Shown here one piece after another: positions 46,934 to 56,055 of a DNA stretch of 64,000 bases. The stretch comes from Amycolatopsis sp. QT-25 (GTDB taxonomy: Bacteria > Actinomycetota > Actinomycetes > Mycobacteriales > Pseudonocardiaceae). Every line of letters begins with the position of its first letter. Positions within the stretch are counted from its first letter, which is position 1. The DNA lies in the NCBI RefSeq assembly GCF_029369745.1, contig NZ_CP120210.1, positions 3,038,001 to 3,102,000 on the forward strand, given 5' to 3'. The notes under the pieces are model-generated. The model made no database searches and was not told the DNA's origin. It was given only the letters and a program-made list of their open reading frames with translations. Made by a program: the position numbers and the translations under genes.

Positions 46934-47622
46934 GAACGGCCGAATCGGTACCCGAAGCCACGGACGGTCTGGACGTGTTCGGGTTTCGCGGGCACGTCTT
47001 CGATCTTCGCGCGCAGCCGCTGGACGCAGGCGTCGACCAGCCGCGAGTCACCGAGATAGTCGTGATCCCAGACGGCGGAGAGGATCTGCTGACGGCTGTA
47101 GACCTGTCCGGGCGTGCGCGAGAGCTGCAGCAGCAGTTTCAGCTCGGTCGGGGTCAGCGAGACCGGCTCACCGTCCTTCATGACCACCAGCCCGGCCCGG
47201 TCGATGACCAGACGGCCGTGCCGTTCCCCACCGGGTTCGTCCTCGTTCGCGTGTTTCTCGCTCACCGCCCGCCGCAGCACCGCCCGGATCCGGGCGTCGA
47301 GCACACGGGGTTCGATCGGCTTGGTCACGTAGTCGTCGGCGCCCGCCTCCAGACCGGCCACGATGTCGAAGTCGTCGCTGCGGGCGGTGAGCATGATGAT
47401 CGGCACCTCGCCCGCCGAGCGGATGCGGCGGCAGGTCTCGAACCCGTCGATTCCGGGCAGCATCAGGTCCAGCACGACGATGTCGGGCTGGAACACCCGC
47501 AGCTTCTCCAGCCCGAGCTCACCGCTCCCGGCGGTGTGGACGGTATGCGCCTGCCGGCGCAGCGCGAGTTCCAGTCCCTCCCGCACGGACGCGTCGTCTT
47601 CGATCACAAGGACACTTGCCAC
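46930..47622 (-). CDS. OmpR-family response regulator (AfsQ1/CseB-like)
   Basis: A 230-residue response regulator. The receiver domain has the acidic pair ED at residues 8-10, phosphoacceptor Asp52 (VVLDLMLPG) and the conserved lysine in YVTKPI. The winged-helix domain ends LGDSRLVDACVQRLRAKIEDVP, very similar to Streptomyces AfsQ1 and CseB, which respond to nitrogen or envelope stress and affect antibiotic production. It is the first gene of the operon with the kinase and lipoprotein, and is divergent from the PAP2 gene across 110 bp. No sigma factor gene is attached, unlike afsQ or cse loci. Confidence 0.93.
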   Translation of the reverse strand: MASVLVIEDDASVREGLELALRRQAHTVHTAGSGELGLEKLRVFQPDIVVLDLMLPGIDGFETCRRIRSAGEVPIIMLTARSDDFDIVAGLEAGADDYVTKPIEPRVLDARIRAVLRRAVSEKHANEDEPGGERHGRLVIDRAGLVVMKDGEPVSLTPTELKLLLQLSRTPGQVYSRQQILSAVWDHDYLGDSRLVDACVQRLRAKIEDVPAKPEHVQTVRGFGYRFGRS

Positions 47623-47732
47623 GCCGCCATTATTCGGATGTCGTCGCGCGTGTGCGACTCGGCTCGATCTTGTAGCAGAACCATGACATTGTCCGGACCT
47701 CCCGGCTAAACGGCGTCGGGACAGTGAGACGT

Positions 47733-48680
47733 ATGGCCCTACTCACCCACGAAGCGAAGCCGACCTCCGCCCACCGCCCGCTGCCGGGACGGCACGCCGA
47801 GAGCGGGCGCACCCTGTCCAGGGCCGTGTTCCAGCTCACCACCGGACTGGGCCTGGCCGCGGCGTTCGTCGTGACCTACGTGCTCTTCGTGCACACGTCG
47901 GCCGGGCAGCTCGCGGAGAACGGCGTCGTCCGCAGCGCACAGTCCGGTCGATGGTCCACAATGGACTGGGCCGGACCGCTGCGCGACCAGGACATGGTGC
48001 TCGTCGTCGGTGCCGCCGGGATCGTGCTCGTCGTACTGGCGCTGCTCCGGCGCAAACCCGGCCTCCTGATCCCCGCGCTGAGCGTGCTCGTGGTCCCGCT
48101 CGTCGCCGCGCAGGTGCTCAAGCTCTACGTCCTCGTCCGTCCCGAACTGCCCGACGGCGGCCGCGGGCCGGGGCACAACAGCTTCCCGAGCGGACACGTC
48201 AGCGCCGCCACGGCCATCCTGATGGCCCTCGCCTTCGTGCTGCCCCCACGGTTCCGCCCGGTGATCGTCGGGATCGGCGGGGTCGCCGTCGCCTGGGTCG
48301 CGTCGTCGACCATCGCCCTGGGCTGGCACCGGCTCAGTGACACGGCGGGTGCCTGCCTGCTGGGCGCGTCGTTCGCCTGCCTCCTCGCCGCTTGTATGAC
48401 CGCCCGGCGCCGGGACCTGCGCCGTACCCCCGCCGCGCTGGTGGCGCTGGCCACGGTGCTGCCCACCGGGATCGTCCTGATCGGCTTCGCGGTGCTCGAC
48501 ACGGCGACCGACGGCGCCGCCCAGTTCGTCGCCGCGCTGGTGCTGGCCGCCCTCGCCGCGGTGGGTGTCGTGCTGGTCGCGCTGTGGCCGTTGCACGGAT
48601 CCGCGTTCGAACGGCGGACCGGCGTGCAGACCCGCGTGGTCGACGACCTGCTCGAGACTCGCCTCGTGACCCGCCGCTGA
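47733..48680 (+). CDS. PAP2-family membrane phosphatase
   Basis: A 315-residue integral membrane protein with the three motifs of the PAP2 superfamily: KLYVLVRPELP (KxxxxxxRP), PSGHVSAAT (PSGH) and STIALGWHRLSD (SRxxxxxHxxxD with Thr-Ile for the usual Arg). It would remove phosphate from a lipid such as undecaprenyl pyrophosphate or phosphatidic acid. The ATG at 47733 (MALLTHEAKPTSAHR) is preferred; a GTG at 47724 is possible. It is divergent from the two-component operon, which may control it, as cell-envelope stress regulators often do. The long C terminus has further hydrophobic segments. Confidence 0.87.
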   Translation: MALLTHEAKPTSAHRPLPGRHAESGRTLSRAVFQLTTGLGLAAAFVVTYVLFVHTSAGQLAENGVVRSAQSGRWSTMDWAGPLRDQDMVLVVGAAGIVLVVLALLRRKPGLLIPALSVLVVPLVAAQVLKLYVLVRPELPDGGRGPGHNSFPSGHVSAATAILMALAFVLPPRFRPVIVGIGGVAVAWVASSTIALGWHRLSDTAGACLLGASFACLLAACMTARRRDLRRTPAALVALATVLPTGIVLIGFAVLDTATDGAAQFVAALVLAALAAVGVVLVALWPLHGSAFERRTGVQTRVVDDLLETRLVTRR

Positions 48681-48704
48681 CGCGGCTCCCCGGGGCGCTC
48701 CCGA

Positions 48705-48744
48705 ATGTCACGTATGGGGCCGGAGTCGGTCCCATACGTGGCAT
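48705..48744. terminator. Palindrome between convergent genes
   Basis: Arms of 18 nt (48705-48722 and 48727-48744) pair fully if two G-U pairs are allowed; the loop is GAGT. The left arm begins ATGTCACGTATGGGG. It lies between the stop codons of the PAP2 gene (48680) and the minus-strand GGDEF gene (48789) and is a likely bidirectional terminator. Confidence 0.75.
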
Positions 48745-48788
48745 CGGCGCGGGACTCGCGTGCCGGAAAGGCGAACACGCGTGCTCCG

Positions 48789-50297
48789 TCAGTCCCCGCG
48801 CGAGTCTCCGGCCCGGCTCAAGGGTGACGTCGGCGCCCGCGGCGCGGGAGGGAGCACGGAGGGCGCCAGGACCACGCGGTTCCGCCCGTTCCGTTTCGCC
48901 TGGTACATCGCCGAGTCGGCCGCGCGGAAGAGCTCGCCGTAGTCCGTCGAGTGCTCGGGCGAGAGCCCGACACCGATCGACACGGTGCAGCCGAGGATCG
49001 GTCCCACCGCGCGGGGTTCGTTGGTGGCGTGCCCGCTGGCGAGTTCGGTCAGGCCGGTGATGGCGGTCTTCGCGACGGCTTCCCGGATCCGCTCGGCGAT
49101 CCGCATCGCCTCCTCGCGGGTGGTGTCCGGCAGCAGGACCGCGAACTCCTCGCCGCCCCAGCGCCCGACGAGGTCGGTGGCACGGGTGCTCTGCCGCAAC
49201 ACGGCGCTGACGCAGCCGAGCACGATGTCGCCGCCGGAATGCCCGTACTTGTCGTTCCACTGCTTGAAGTGGTCGAGGTCCAGCATCAGGAACGCGGTCG
49301 GCCGCCGTTCCGTCTGGTCTTCGAGCAGCCGCAGGGCGGCCGGGGCGTGGAAGGAGTCCTCGGTCAGCAGGCCGGTCTTCCGGTCACGCTGGCTGCGCGC
49401 GATCGTGTCCGCCAGCGCCTGCGAGAGCCGGGTCGAGCGCAGTGCGACCCCGATCATCACCAGCGGCACCAGTGCGATGTTGACCGCACCGAGGATCGTG
49501 GTGCACGCGGCGAGTTGCAGCGCGTAGACGAAGTCCGCGTTGTCGGCCCAGCTGCCGATCAGCTTCTGCCGCCGCCAGCCGCCCCACGCCAGGCCGCGCG
49601 CGATGCTGATCAGGAGGGTTTGCGACGCGAAGTACCAGAGCGCGGCGCACACCAGCGAGACGGCGGCCATCGCGATGTCCTCGGTCCGCTGGGGGAGCGT
49701 GCCCGACTCGAGCCAGGCGTGCGGGGACGTCAGTTCGGTGATCGTGCGCACGCCGAGGATGGACACGGCGTGCGCGGCGGTGGTGAAGAGGAACGTCGTC
49801 ATCGCCTTGTGCGCGATGGAGTAGCGCTGCACGCGCACCATCAGCAGCAACAAAAGCGACAGCGTGGGCGGCAGCAGGACGGCCGCGCTGCCCAGCCAGA
49901 CGGCGGTCTGGTCGATGTGCTCGCCGCGCCGGTCGTCGGCGCGGCGCTGTTCCTCGGGATGCTGCGTCTGGACGAGATACCAGATCGTGCAGCCCGCGAT
50001 CACGCCGAAACGGACGAGGTCCGTGGTGGTGACGGAGTCCTTGAACCCGCTGTACAGGGCCCAGACGGCGACCGCGACCTCGGTGCCAAGCATCCAGAAG
50101 ACCGCCGCGGGCGGCAGACGCCACAGTTCCCACCCGGCCGGATGCCGCAAGGTGTTCGAGGCGCGACCGCGCAGCCGCCAGACGCGGGCGGCGGCGAGGC
50201 CGACGGTGTCGGCGCACCCCCGCAGCGAACCGCGTGGGCGCTCCGGGACCGGGTCACGGTCGTACTCGGCGAACTCGCTGACGAGGGTCACCTCCAT
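48789..50297 (-). CDS. Membrane-bound diguanylate cyclase (GGDEF)
   Basis: A 502-residue protein that would make cyclic di-GMP. The N-terminal 300 residues hold about eight hydrophobic segments; the C-terminal domain has the active motif RWGGEEFAVLLPD at residues 380 onward and an RxxD inhibitory site (RATD) five residues before it. The N-terminal domain is related to that of the GGDEF protein at 36499 (both begin near GWELWRLP/AWHLWSLP and contain DLVRFGV), so the two are paralogues with a shared membrane sensor region. A proline-rich tail ends the protein. It is divergent from the P450 gene. Confidence 0.92.
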   Translation of the reverse strand: MEVTLVSEFAEYDRDPVPERPRGSLRGCADTVGLAAARVWRLRGRASNTLRHPAGWELWRLPPAAVFWMLGTEVAVAVWALYSGFKDSVTTTDLVRFGVIAGCTIWYLVQTQHPEEQRRADDRRGEHIDQTAVWLGSAAVLLPPTLSLLLLLMVRVQRYSIAHKAMTTFLFTTAAHAVSILGVRTITELTSPHAWLESGTLPQRTEDIAMAAVSLVCAALWYFASQTLLISIARGLAWGGWRRQKLIGSWADNADFVYALQLAACTTILGAVNIALVPLVMIGVALRSTRLSQALADTIARSQRDRKTGLLTEDSFHAPAALRLLEDQTERRPTAFLMLDLDHFKQWNDKYGHSGGDIVLGCVSAVLRQSTRATDLVGRWGGEEFAVLLPDTTREEAMRIAERIREAVAKTAITGLTELASGHATNEPRAVGPILGCTVSIGVGLSPEHSTDYGELFRAADSAMYQAKRNGRNRVVLAPSVLPPAPRAPTSPLSRAGDSRGD

Positions 50298-50425
50298 CCG
50301 TCACACACCGCACCCGCTCGATCTTGCTGGGTCACCACGACGGGGTGACAGGGGGACCGCGTTGACGATCGCGTGAGACAGGCCGATACCCGCGTTCGCC
50401 GGACGCGTCACCGCCGCAAGCTGGC

Positions 50426-51658
50426 ATGGTGACTCGTATGCCTGACGCCGCATACGACGACGCCGCGGTCCCCGTGCTGTTCGGCCCGGAATTCGACAGG
50501 GACCCCTCGCCCGCCTACGAATGGCTCCGGGCGAACGCCCCGGCGTTCCGGCTGCCGCTTCCCGGCGACACCTGGACCTGGCTGCTGACCCGGCACGCGG
50601 ACGTCGTTTCCGCGATGGCCGATCCCCGGTTGTCCAAATGCCCGTCCGTCGCGGCGGACCACTGGCGCCAGGCGAATCTGGGCCTGCCCGCCGACCATCG
50701 GCCGTCGCTCGTCCGGCATATGAACAACTTCGAGGGCGAGGAGCACGCCCGGCTGCGCAAGGCCTGCGCCGGCGCGTTCGGCCCGCGGCGGCTCCAGCAC
50801 CTGCGTGACCGCACGCATCAGCTCGCGAACGAACTGCTGGACCCGATCCTGGAGCGGGGCGAGGGCGACCTCGTCGAGGATTTCGCGTACCCGTTGGGGA
50901 TCCGGTCGATCTGCGAACTGATCGGCATCCCGGACACCCTGCTGGACGAGGTCCGCCCGCCGGCGCTGGTGGTCGCCGCCGGGGACGTCACCGACATGGC
51001 GTCGATGCTCAAGGCGACCGACGAGCTGGACGCGTTGCTCGCCGACGTCGTCGCCCGCAAACGCGCCGAACCCGGGGCGGACCTGATCAGCGACCTGCTC
51101 ACCCAGGAAGCCGCCGGGAAGCTGACCGAGGAAGAGGTCGCCGCGACGGCGTTCCTCTCCTTGATCGCCGGGCACGAGACGACGATCAGCCTCATCGCGT
51201 CCACCGCGCTGACCCTCATCACCCATCCGGAGGAGGCGACCCGCGCCCGCGCGGACGGCTCGTATCTGACGCTCGTCATCGAGGAGGTCCTGCGCCGCGA
51301 CACCCCGCTGCAGAACACCAGCTGGCGTTTCGTCACCGAGCCGATGGACCTCGCCGGACAGCGGATGGAAGCGGGCGACCCGATCCTGTTGTCGTTGCTG
51401 GCGGCCAACCGCGATCCGGAGGTCCACCCCGAACCGCTCGCCTTCCGCCCTGGCGAGCGGCCGGTGCGGCACGTGGCCTTCGGCGTCGGCCCGCACATCT
51501 GCATCGGCGCCGCGCTCGCACGCATGCAGGCGTCCGCGGCGTTGGAGACGTTGTTCGGCCGCGCGCCCTCGATGACGCTGACCGTGCCGGAAGACCGGCT
51601 CGTGTGGTGGCCGAGCGCCATCACCCGCGGCCTGCACCACCTGCCGGTGGAGCTCTGA
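50426..51658 (+). CDS. Cytochrome P450
   Basis: A 410-residue bacterial P450 of the CYP105/107-like type. The I-helix motif LIAGHETTIS, the K-helix EEVLRR and the heme loop FGVGPHICIG are complete, with the ligand cysteine in the last. The ATG at 50426 (MVTRMPDAAYDD) and the ATG at 50438 are both possible. No ferredoxin gene is adjacent. It stands alone beside a divergent GGDEF gene and a convergent regulator gene, so the substrate cannot be inferred. Confidence 0.93.
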   Translation: MVTRMPDAAYDDAAVPVLFGPEFDRDPSPAYEWLRANAPAFRLPLPGDTWTWLLTRHADVVSAMADPRLSKCPSVAADHWRQANLGLPADHRPSLVRHMNNFEGEEHARLRKACAGAFGPRRLQHLRDRTHQLANELLDPILERGEGDLVEDFAYPLGIRSICELIGIPDTLLDEVRPPALVVAAGDVTDMASMLKATDELDALLADVVARKRAEPGADLISDLLTQEAAGKLTEEEVAATAFLSLIAGHETTISLIASTALTLITHPEEATRARADGSYLTLVIEEVLRRDTPLQNTSWRFVTEPMDLAGQRMEAGDPILLSLLAANRDPEVHPEPLAFRPGERPVRHVAFGVGPHICIGAALARMQASAALETLFGRAPSMTLTVPEDRLVWWPSAITRGLHHLPVEL

Positions 51659-51734
51659 ACCGGGTAAGGGTTTTCGCCGGCTTCGAGAGGGGGAGACCTT
51701 CGTGGCGGTGTTCTGGAGCCGCTACGGCTTGGGT

Positions 51735-51858
51735 GTCCACAAAGGACCGGTAAGTCGTGAGGGGTACTGACTCCTGTGCCCGCTAGGCCGCCGCCGTGGT
51801 TCTCTCGTGGGGCCTTGAGGCACCAGGCGGCGAAACCCGACCCTCACCCTGTCGAAGT
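51735..51858. repeat. Conserved intergenic element, copy B
   Basis: This is the second copy of the element at 5121-5229. The 23-base identical core is at 51776-51798. It lies 25 nt beyond the stop of the minus-strand regulator gene (51883), the same relation that copy A has to the pseudouridine synthase gene. Around it (51659-51882) there is no gene. Confidence 0.6.
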
Positions 51859-51882
51859 AGGTGGAGGGTTCCTTCCCTGCCT

Positions 51883-54174
51883 TCAGACGGCCCCTTCGAG
51901 GCGGCCTCGTAGCACGTTCGCCTTCCGGTCGTCGAGATCCATGACGAGCTGGAGCGCGTCGCGCCAGGCGGCCACGGCCTCGTCGGTCCGCCCCCGCGCG
52001 GCCAGCGCGCAGCCGCGTTCGTCCAGCGCGTCGGCCTGCCCCCAGACGTCACCGCAGTTCCGGTAGGCGGCCAGCGCCCGCTCGCAGTACGCGAGTGCCT
52101 GGTCGAGCTCGCCGAACCGGCGGCTGGTCCTGGCGAGCGGTACCAGCGCGAAACCCATGCCGTGCTGGTCCGCGTCTTTCGCGTACGCCTCGAAGGCGCG
52201 GAGGCCGTGTTCGAGGGCCGGTTCCCGCTCGCCGAGATCGCGGTACGCACGGCCGAGGTGGACGCGCGCGGTCGCTTCGCCGAGCCGGTAGCCGATCCGC
52301 GCGTTCACCGCCACGCTCTGTTCGGCCAGCCGCACGGCTTCGGCGTAGTCCTCCCGCTCGTGCGCGATGTTCCCGAGCCCGACCAGCGCCCAGCCCAGGC
52401 TCGGGTTCTCGCCGATCTCAGCGGAGATCTCGACGGCCTGGCCGAACAATTCGTGCGCGCGGTCGAGGTCGCCGCGACGCCGGTGCGCCTCGGCGAGGTT
52501 GATCGCCGACCACGCCAGCCCGCCGAGGTCGTCGCCCGCCTTCGCGGCCTCGATCGCCACCTCGTGGCTGGAGATCCACGTCTGCCACGGCCTGCCGAGC
52601 AGGTGGTAGTCGAACAGTTCCACCGGCAGCCGCCAGCCGATCTCGTACAACCCGTGGTCCAGCGCCAGCCGGGCGACGCCGGTGATGCTCGGCATCTCCG
52701 ACGCGCACCAGATGTAGGCCTCGTCGAACGAGGCGAACCGGAGCGGCTCGACACCTTCGGGCGCGGGACCCAGGTCGATGTGGTGGTCACGGGCCGGGGT
52801 CAGCGTCCAGCTCGCCGCGTTGGCCGCGTGGAGATACCAGTGGGTCAGCCGGGAGACCGCGGCCTGCCGCTCGTCCCGCCACCGCGCGGCGGCGGCCTCT
52901 TCGGCGGCGTAGACGCGGAGCAGGTCATGGAACCGGTAGTACCGCGCGCCGATCTGCTGGATGAGATGGGCCTGCGTGAGTTTGTCGAGAAGCCTTCGCG
53001 CGTCGTGTTCGGGCAGCCCGACGAGGGCGGCCGCCGCACCCGCGGTGAACCGCGGGCCGGGATGGAGGCCGAGCAACCGGAACATGCGGGCGGTGTCGGC
53101 CTCCAGCGCGCGGTAGGACCAGCTGAACGCGGCCCGGACGCCGACCGCGTCGTCGTCGACCGCGAGCAGTTCCAGTCGCCGCCCTTCGGCGACGAGTTCG
53201 CGGGCGAGATCGCCGACACTCTGATGCGGATGGGTGGCGACCCGTTCGGCGGCGATGTTCACCGCGAGCGGCAGCGCCGCGCACAACCGGACGAGCCTGC
53301 CGACACCTTCGGGATCGCCCGCCGCGCGTTCGTCGCCGATGAGGTCGGCCATGAGCCGCGTCGCTTCGACTTCTTCCAGTGGCTCCAAGGAAACCTGAAC
53401 CGCGCCGCTGCCGACGACCAGTCCGGACAGCCGCCGTCTGCTGGTGATCAGCACGGTGGTGTCCGGCGTGCCGGGCAATACCAGCCGCACCTGGTGCGAA
53501 TCGAGGGCGTTGTCCAGGACGACGAGCGTGCGCTGGCCGCGCAACAGGCCGCGCAGCAGCGCGAGCCGCATGTGCTCCTCGGCGGGGATGCGGTCGGGGC
53601 GGACACCGAGACAGCGCAGGAGGTCGTCGAGGATGTCCGCGGGTTGCGCGGGGGAGCCCGCCGCGTAACCGCGCAGATCCGACCAGAGGACGCTGTCGAA
53701 CTCCTCCTGGCGCCGATTCGCCCAATGCAGGACGAGCGCGGTCTTCCCGACGCCCGGCGGCCCGGCCACGAAGACCACTTTGGCGGCTTCGGTGAACACT
53801 TTCTGGTCGAGCAGGGTGAAATGTTCTTCGCGGCCGACGAAATGACCAGGCGGCGGGGGGAGGTGCACATACGGTTCCGCGCGGGCGGCTTCGGCGAGCA
53901 CGATCAGCGTTCCGCCCGCCCCCAGCGCGCGATCGCAAGCCTCGGCGAATTCCGCGCTCGGCGGGGTGAGACCGCGTTCGACCCGGCTGATCAGGCTTTT
54001 GTCGACATAGGCGAGTTTCTGGAGATCGCGCAACGCCAGGCCACCGGCCTGCCTCCGCTCCCGCAACGCGCGGCCGAACGTCAGCGCGGCCGTCGAGACC
54101 GGCCTCGGTTCCGCGCGTGCTTTCCCGGTCTCACCGGATCTGGCGGAGCCGGAACTTTCGGTCACCAGAAGCAC
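51883..54174 (-). CDS. XRE-HTH / NB-ARC / TPR regulator
   Basis: A 763-residue multidomain regulator. An XRE-type helix-turn-helix lies at about residues 33-88 (LTFGRALRERRQAGGLALRDLQKLA, then VDKSLISRVERGLTPPSAEF). An NB-ARC-type NTPase with Walker A GPPGVGKTALVL near residue 142 and LLGLHPGPRFTAGAAAALVG follows, then a TPR array (GWALVGLGNIAHEREDYAEAVRLAEQSV and later repeats) from about residue 520. Such STAND proteins link a ligand or partner to DNA binding and often control secondary metabolism or development in actinobacteria; the target is unknown. The region is convergent with the P450 gene. Confidence 0.87.
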   Translation of the reverse strand: MLLVTESSGSARSGETGKARAEPRPVSTAALTFGRALRERRQAGGLALRDLQKLAYVDKSLISRVERGLTPPSAEFAEACDRALGAGGTLIVLAEAARAEPYVHLPPPPGHFVGREEHFTLLDQKVFTEAAKVVFVAGPPGVGKTALVLHWANRRQEEFDSVLWSDLRGYAAGSPAQPADILDDLLRCLGVRPDRIPAEEHMRLALLRGLLRGQRTLVVLDNALDSHQVRLVLPGTPDTTVLITSRRRLSGLVVGSGAVQVSLEPLEEVEATRLMADLIGDERAAGDPEGVGRLVRLCAALPLAVNIAAERVATHPHQSVGDLARELVAEGRRLELLAVDDDAVGVRAAFSWSYRALEADTARMFRLLGLHPGPRFTAGAAAALVGLPEHDARRLLDKLTQAHLIQQIGARYYRFHDLLRVYAAEEAAAARWRDERQAAVSRLTHWYLHAANAASWTLTPARDHHIDLGPAPEGVEPLRFASFDEAYIWCASEMPSITGVARLALDHGLYEIGWRLPVELFDYHLLGRPWQTWISSHEVAIEAAKAGDDLGGLAWSAINLAEAHRRRGDLDRAHELFGQAVEISAEIGENPSLGWALVGLGNIAHEREDYAEAVRLAEQSVAVNARIGYRLGEATARVHLGRAYRDLGEREPALEHGLRAFEAYAKDADQHGMGFALVPLARTSRRFGELDQALAYCERALAAYRNCGDVWGQADALDERGCALAARGRTDEAVAAWRDALQLVMDLDDRKANVLRGRLEGAV

Positions 54175-54553
54175 CTTTCTCCCCGCTTCGCGGCAGATCG
54201 TGCCACAACCTTCCCACTGCCTGGGTCACAACACGGACACCGGGTGCGCGGAGAGGGGAAGACAGCCCGCAAACTGAGCGAGAACGCGCCCGTCCCCACC
54301 GGTGCGCCAGGCGAAAGGGAGGTGGATCATGCGCGACCGTGAAATGTGAGCAGGCCCTGTTCCGCCCTGCGAACAACCGGGCGAGTACTGATCTCCTCGG
54401 AAACCGGGCGTGGCCGCCTTTCCCGGCGGCCACGACCGGGACCCCTCGAAACATGCAGGAACGCTTAATGGCGGTATAGATCTTTTCACTTGTCCTGACG
54501 AGTCGCCCGAGGCAGCTTGGAGAGGTGTCCAGCGGCCCGGCGAAAGGAACCAA
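54175..54553. other. Intergenic region with divergent promoters
   Basis: These 379 bp separate the start of the XRE/NB-ARC regulator (minus strand) from the start of the EamA transporter (plus strand). There is no gene. A TATAGAT at 54475 may be a -10 element for the transporter, but I see no matching -35. The stretch 54440-54500 is AT-rich. Confidence 0.45.
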
Positions 54554-55489
54554 GTGAGCATCGGCGCGCCGGGAACCCTGATCCGGATGGGCGTTCTCGC
54601 CTTGTTGTGGGGATCGGGCTTCCTGGGGATCAAACTCGCGCTGACCGGGTTCACGCCCGTTCAGATCACCGTCATCCGCTGCGCCCTGGGCGCGGCCGTC
54701 CTTCTCGTGCTGAGCCGCTGGGCCGGGCAACGCCTCCCGCGTGGCCGCCGGATCTGGGGCAGGCTCCTCGTCGCCGCCTTCTTCTGCAACGTCCTGCCGT
54801 TCGCGTTGTTCGGCATCGGTGAACTGACCGTCGACTCCGGTGTCGCGGGGGTGATGAACGCGACGACCCCGTTGTGGTCGTTGCTGATCGGCATCGGGAT
54901 CGGCACCGAACGCCGGATCAGTGTGCCCCGGGTGGGCGGGCTGATCCTCGGCTTCGGCGGCATCCTGCTGATCTTCGCGCCCTGGCAGAGAAGCGGCCCG
55001 CTCGGCTGGGGGACACCGGCCCTGCTCGGAGCCGGCATCAGCTACGCCATCGCTTTCGCCTACATGGGAAGGAAACTCGTCGGCGAAGGCGGCCCGATCG
55101 CGATCTCCGCCGCGCAAGTGCTGACCGCCACCGGGTTGAGCGCGCTCGCCCTGCCGTTCGACGCGGCACCGGCCGGATCGCTGAACCCGACCGCGTTGAT
55201 CGCCGTCGTCGTCCTCGGGATCTTCGGCACCGGCGTCACCTTCTACCTCAACTACCGGCTCATCGCCGACGAAGGCGCGACGTCCGCGGCGACCGTCGGC
55301 TACCTCCTGCCGGTCGTCTCGGTCGTGCTCGGCGCGCTCGTGCTCGGCGAAGACCTCGGCCCGCGGGTGCTCGCCGGGATGGCGGTGGTGCTGCTCGGAG
55401 TCGCCCTGACGCGCTACCTGAGGTCTTCGGCGAGCAAATCCATCAGCAGCCCGTCATGCCAGCCGTCGCCGTCGGTGTCGCGCTCGTAA
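54554..55489 (+). CDS. EamA-family DMT transporter
   Basis: A 311-residue ten-helix EamA transporter with two repeated halves (LIRMGVLALLWGSGFLGIKLAL and GWGTPALLGAGISYAIAFAYMGRKL). Members export amino acids or drugs. GAAAGGAACCAA precedes the GTG at 54554, which fixes the start; the upstream in-frame extension is unlikely. The 3' end overlaps the convergent acetyltransferase gene by 76 bp, so the last 25 residues (Ser-rich, SSASKSISSPSC) are read from the other gene's reverse strand and are not family-like. Confidence 0.88.
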   Translation: MSIGAPGTLIRMGVLALLWGSGFLGIKLALTGFTPVQITVIRCALGAAVLLVLSRWAGQRLPRGRRIWGRLLVAAFFCNVLPFALFGIGELTVDSGVAGVMNATTPLWSLLIGIGIGTERRISVPRVGGLILGFGGILLIFAPWQRSGPLGWGTPALLGAGISYAIAFAYMGRKLVGEGGPIAISAAQVLTATGLSALALPFDAAPAGSLNPTALIAVVVLGIFGTGVTFYLNYRLIADEGATSAATVGYLLPVVSVVLGALVLGEDLGPRVLAGMAVVLLGVALTRYLRSSASKSISSPSCQPSPSVSRS

Positions 55490-55908
55490 CCGCGCATCAC
55501 CCCCACCTCACGGAAGCCGACGGCCTTGTAGCAGCGGATGGCGGCGTCGTTGTCCACGGCGGGATCGATCACCAGCCGGTGGTGCCCGCGGTCGTGCAGG
55601 AGGTGGCGGGCCATCGTACGGACGGTGTCCGTGCCCAGCCCGCGGCCGTGCGCGGCCGGATCCAGGAAGAGGTCGACCGAGGCGTGCCGGTACATCGGGT
55701 CGTCCTCCTCGCCGTACTGGGCGAAACCGCGGACGACGCCGTCCTCCAGCACGGTGAAGCGGGCCGTGGTGGGGTCGTCGAACGGCCAGGTGGGAGAGTC
55801 GTCGACCGAACCCCAGCGAGCCCTGACCTCGGCCGTGCCGCGGATCCGCCGCAACGCGGCGACATGGGCTTCGGTGACCGGGGTCAGCGTCACGATCTCC
55901 CCGCGCAA
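55414..55908 (-). CDS. GNAT acetyltransferase, AAC(6')-like
   Basis: An acetyl-CoA-dependent N-acetyltransferase of the GNAT fold, about 164 residues with the start proposed here. The acetyl-CoA loop is DPAAHGRGLGTDTVRTMARHL, and the C-terminal region (HHRLVIDPAVDNDAAIRCYKAVGF, then VGVMRGYERDTDGDGWHDGLL) is very like aminoglycoside 6'-N-acetyltransferases. The start is uncertain: a TTG at 55908 (followed by RGEIVTLTPVTEAHV) fits the family best, and no good ATG or GTG is near. Whether it modifies an aminoglycoside is unproven. It overlaps the convergent EamA gene by 76 bp. Confidence 0.75.
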   Translation of the reverse strand: MRGEIVTLTPVTEAHVAALRRIRGTAEVRARWGSVDDSPTWPFDDPTTARFTVLEDGVVRGFAQYGEEDDPMYRHASVDLFLDPAAHGRGLGTDTVRTMARHLLHDRGHHRLVIDPAVDNDAAIRCYKAVGFREVGVMRGYERDTDGDGWHDGLLMDLLAEDLR

Positions 55909-56055
55909 CTCGGTTCTCAGTTCCCGCTCCGTCCGCTCGTACGAGTGGCGCCAGTCTAGGGAGAAATCGGTGGAGTCGCCGCCGGGACAGCACGGAGTGA
56001 GGGTGTCTTCCCGGTCAGGATCAGGTATCAACGAAAGGGAAGGTGGAGGTGGGTC

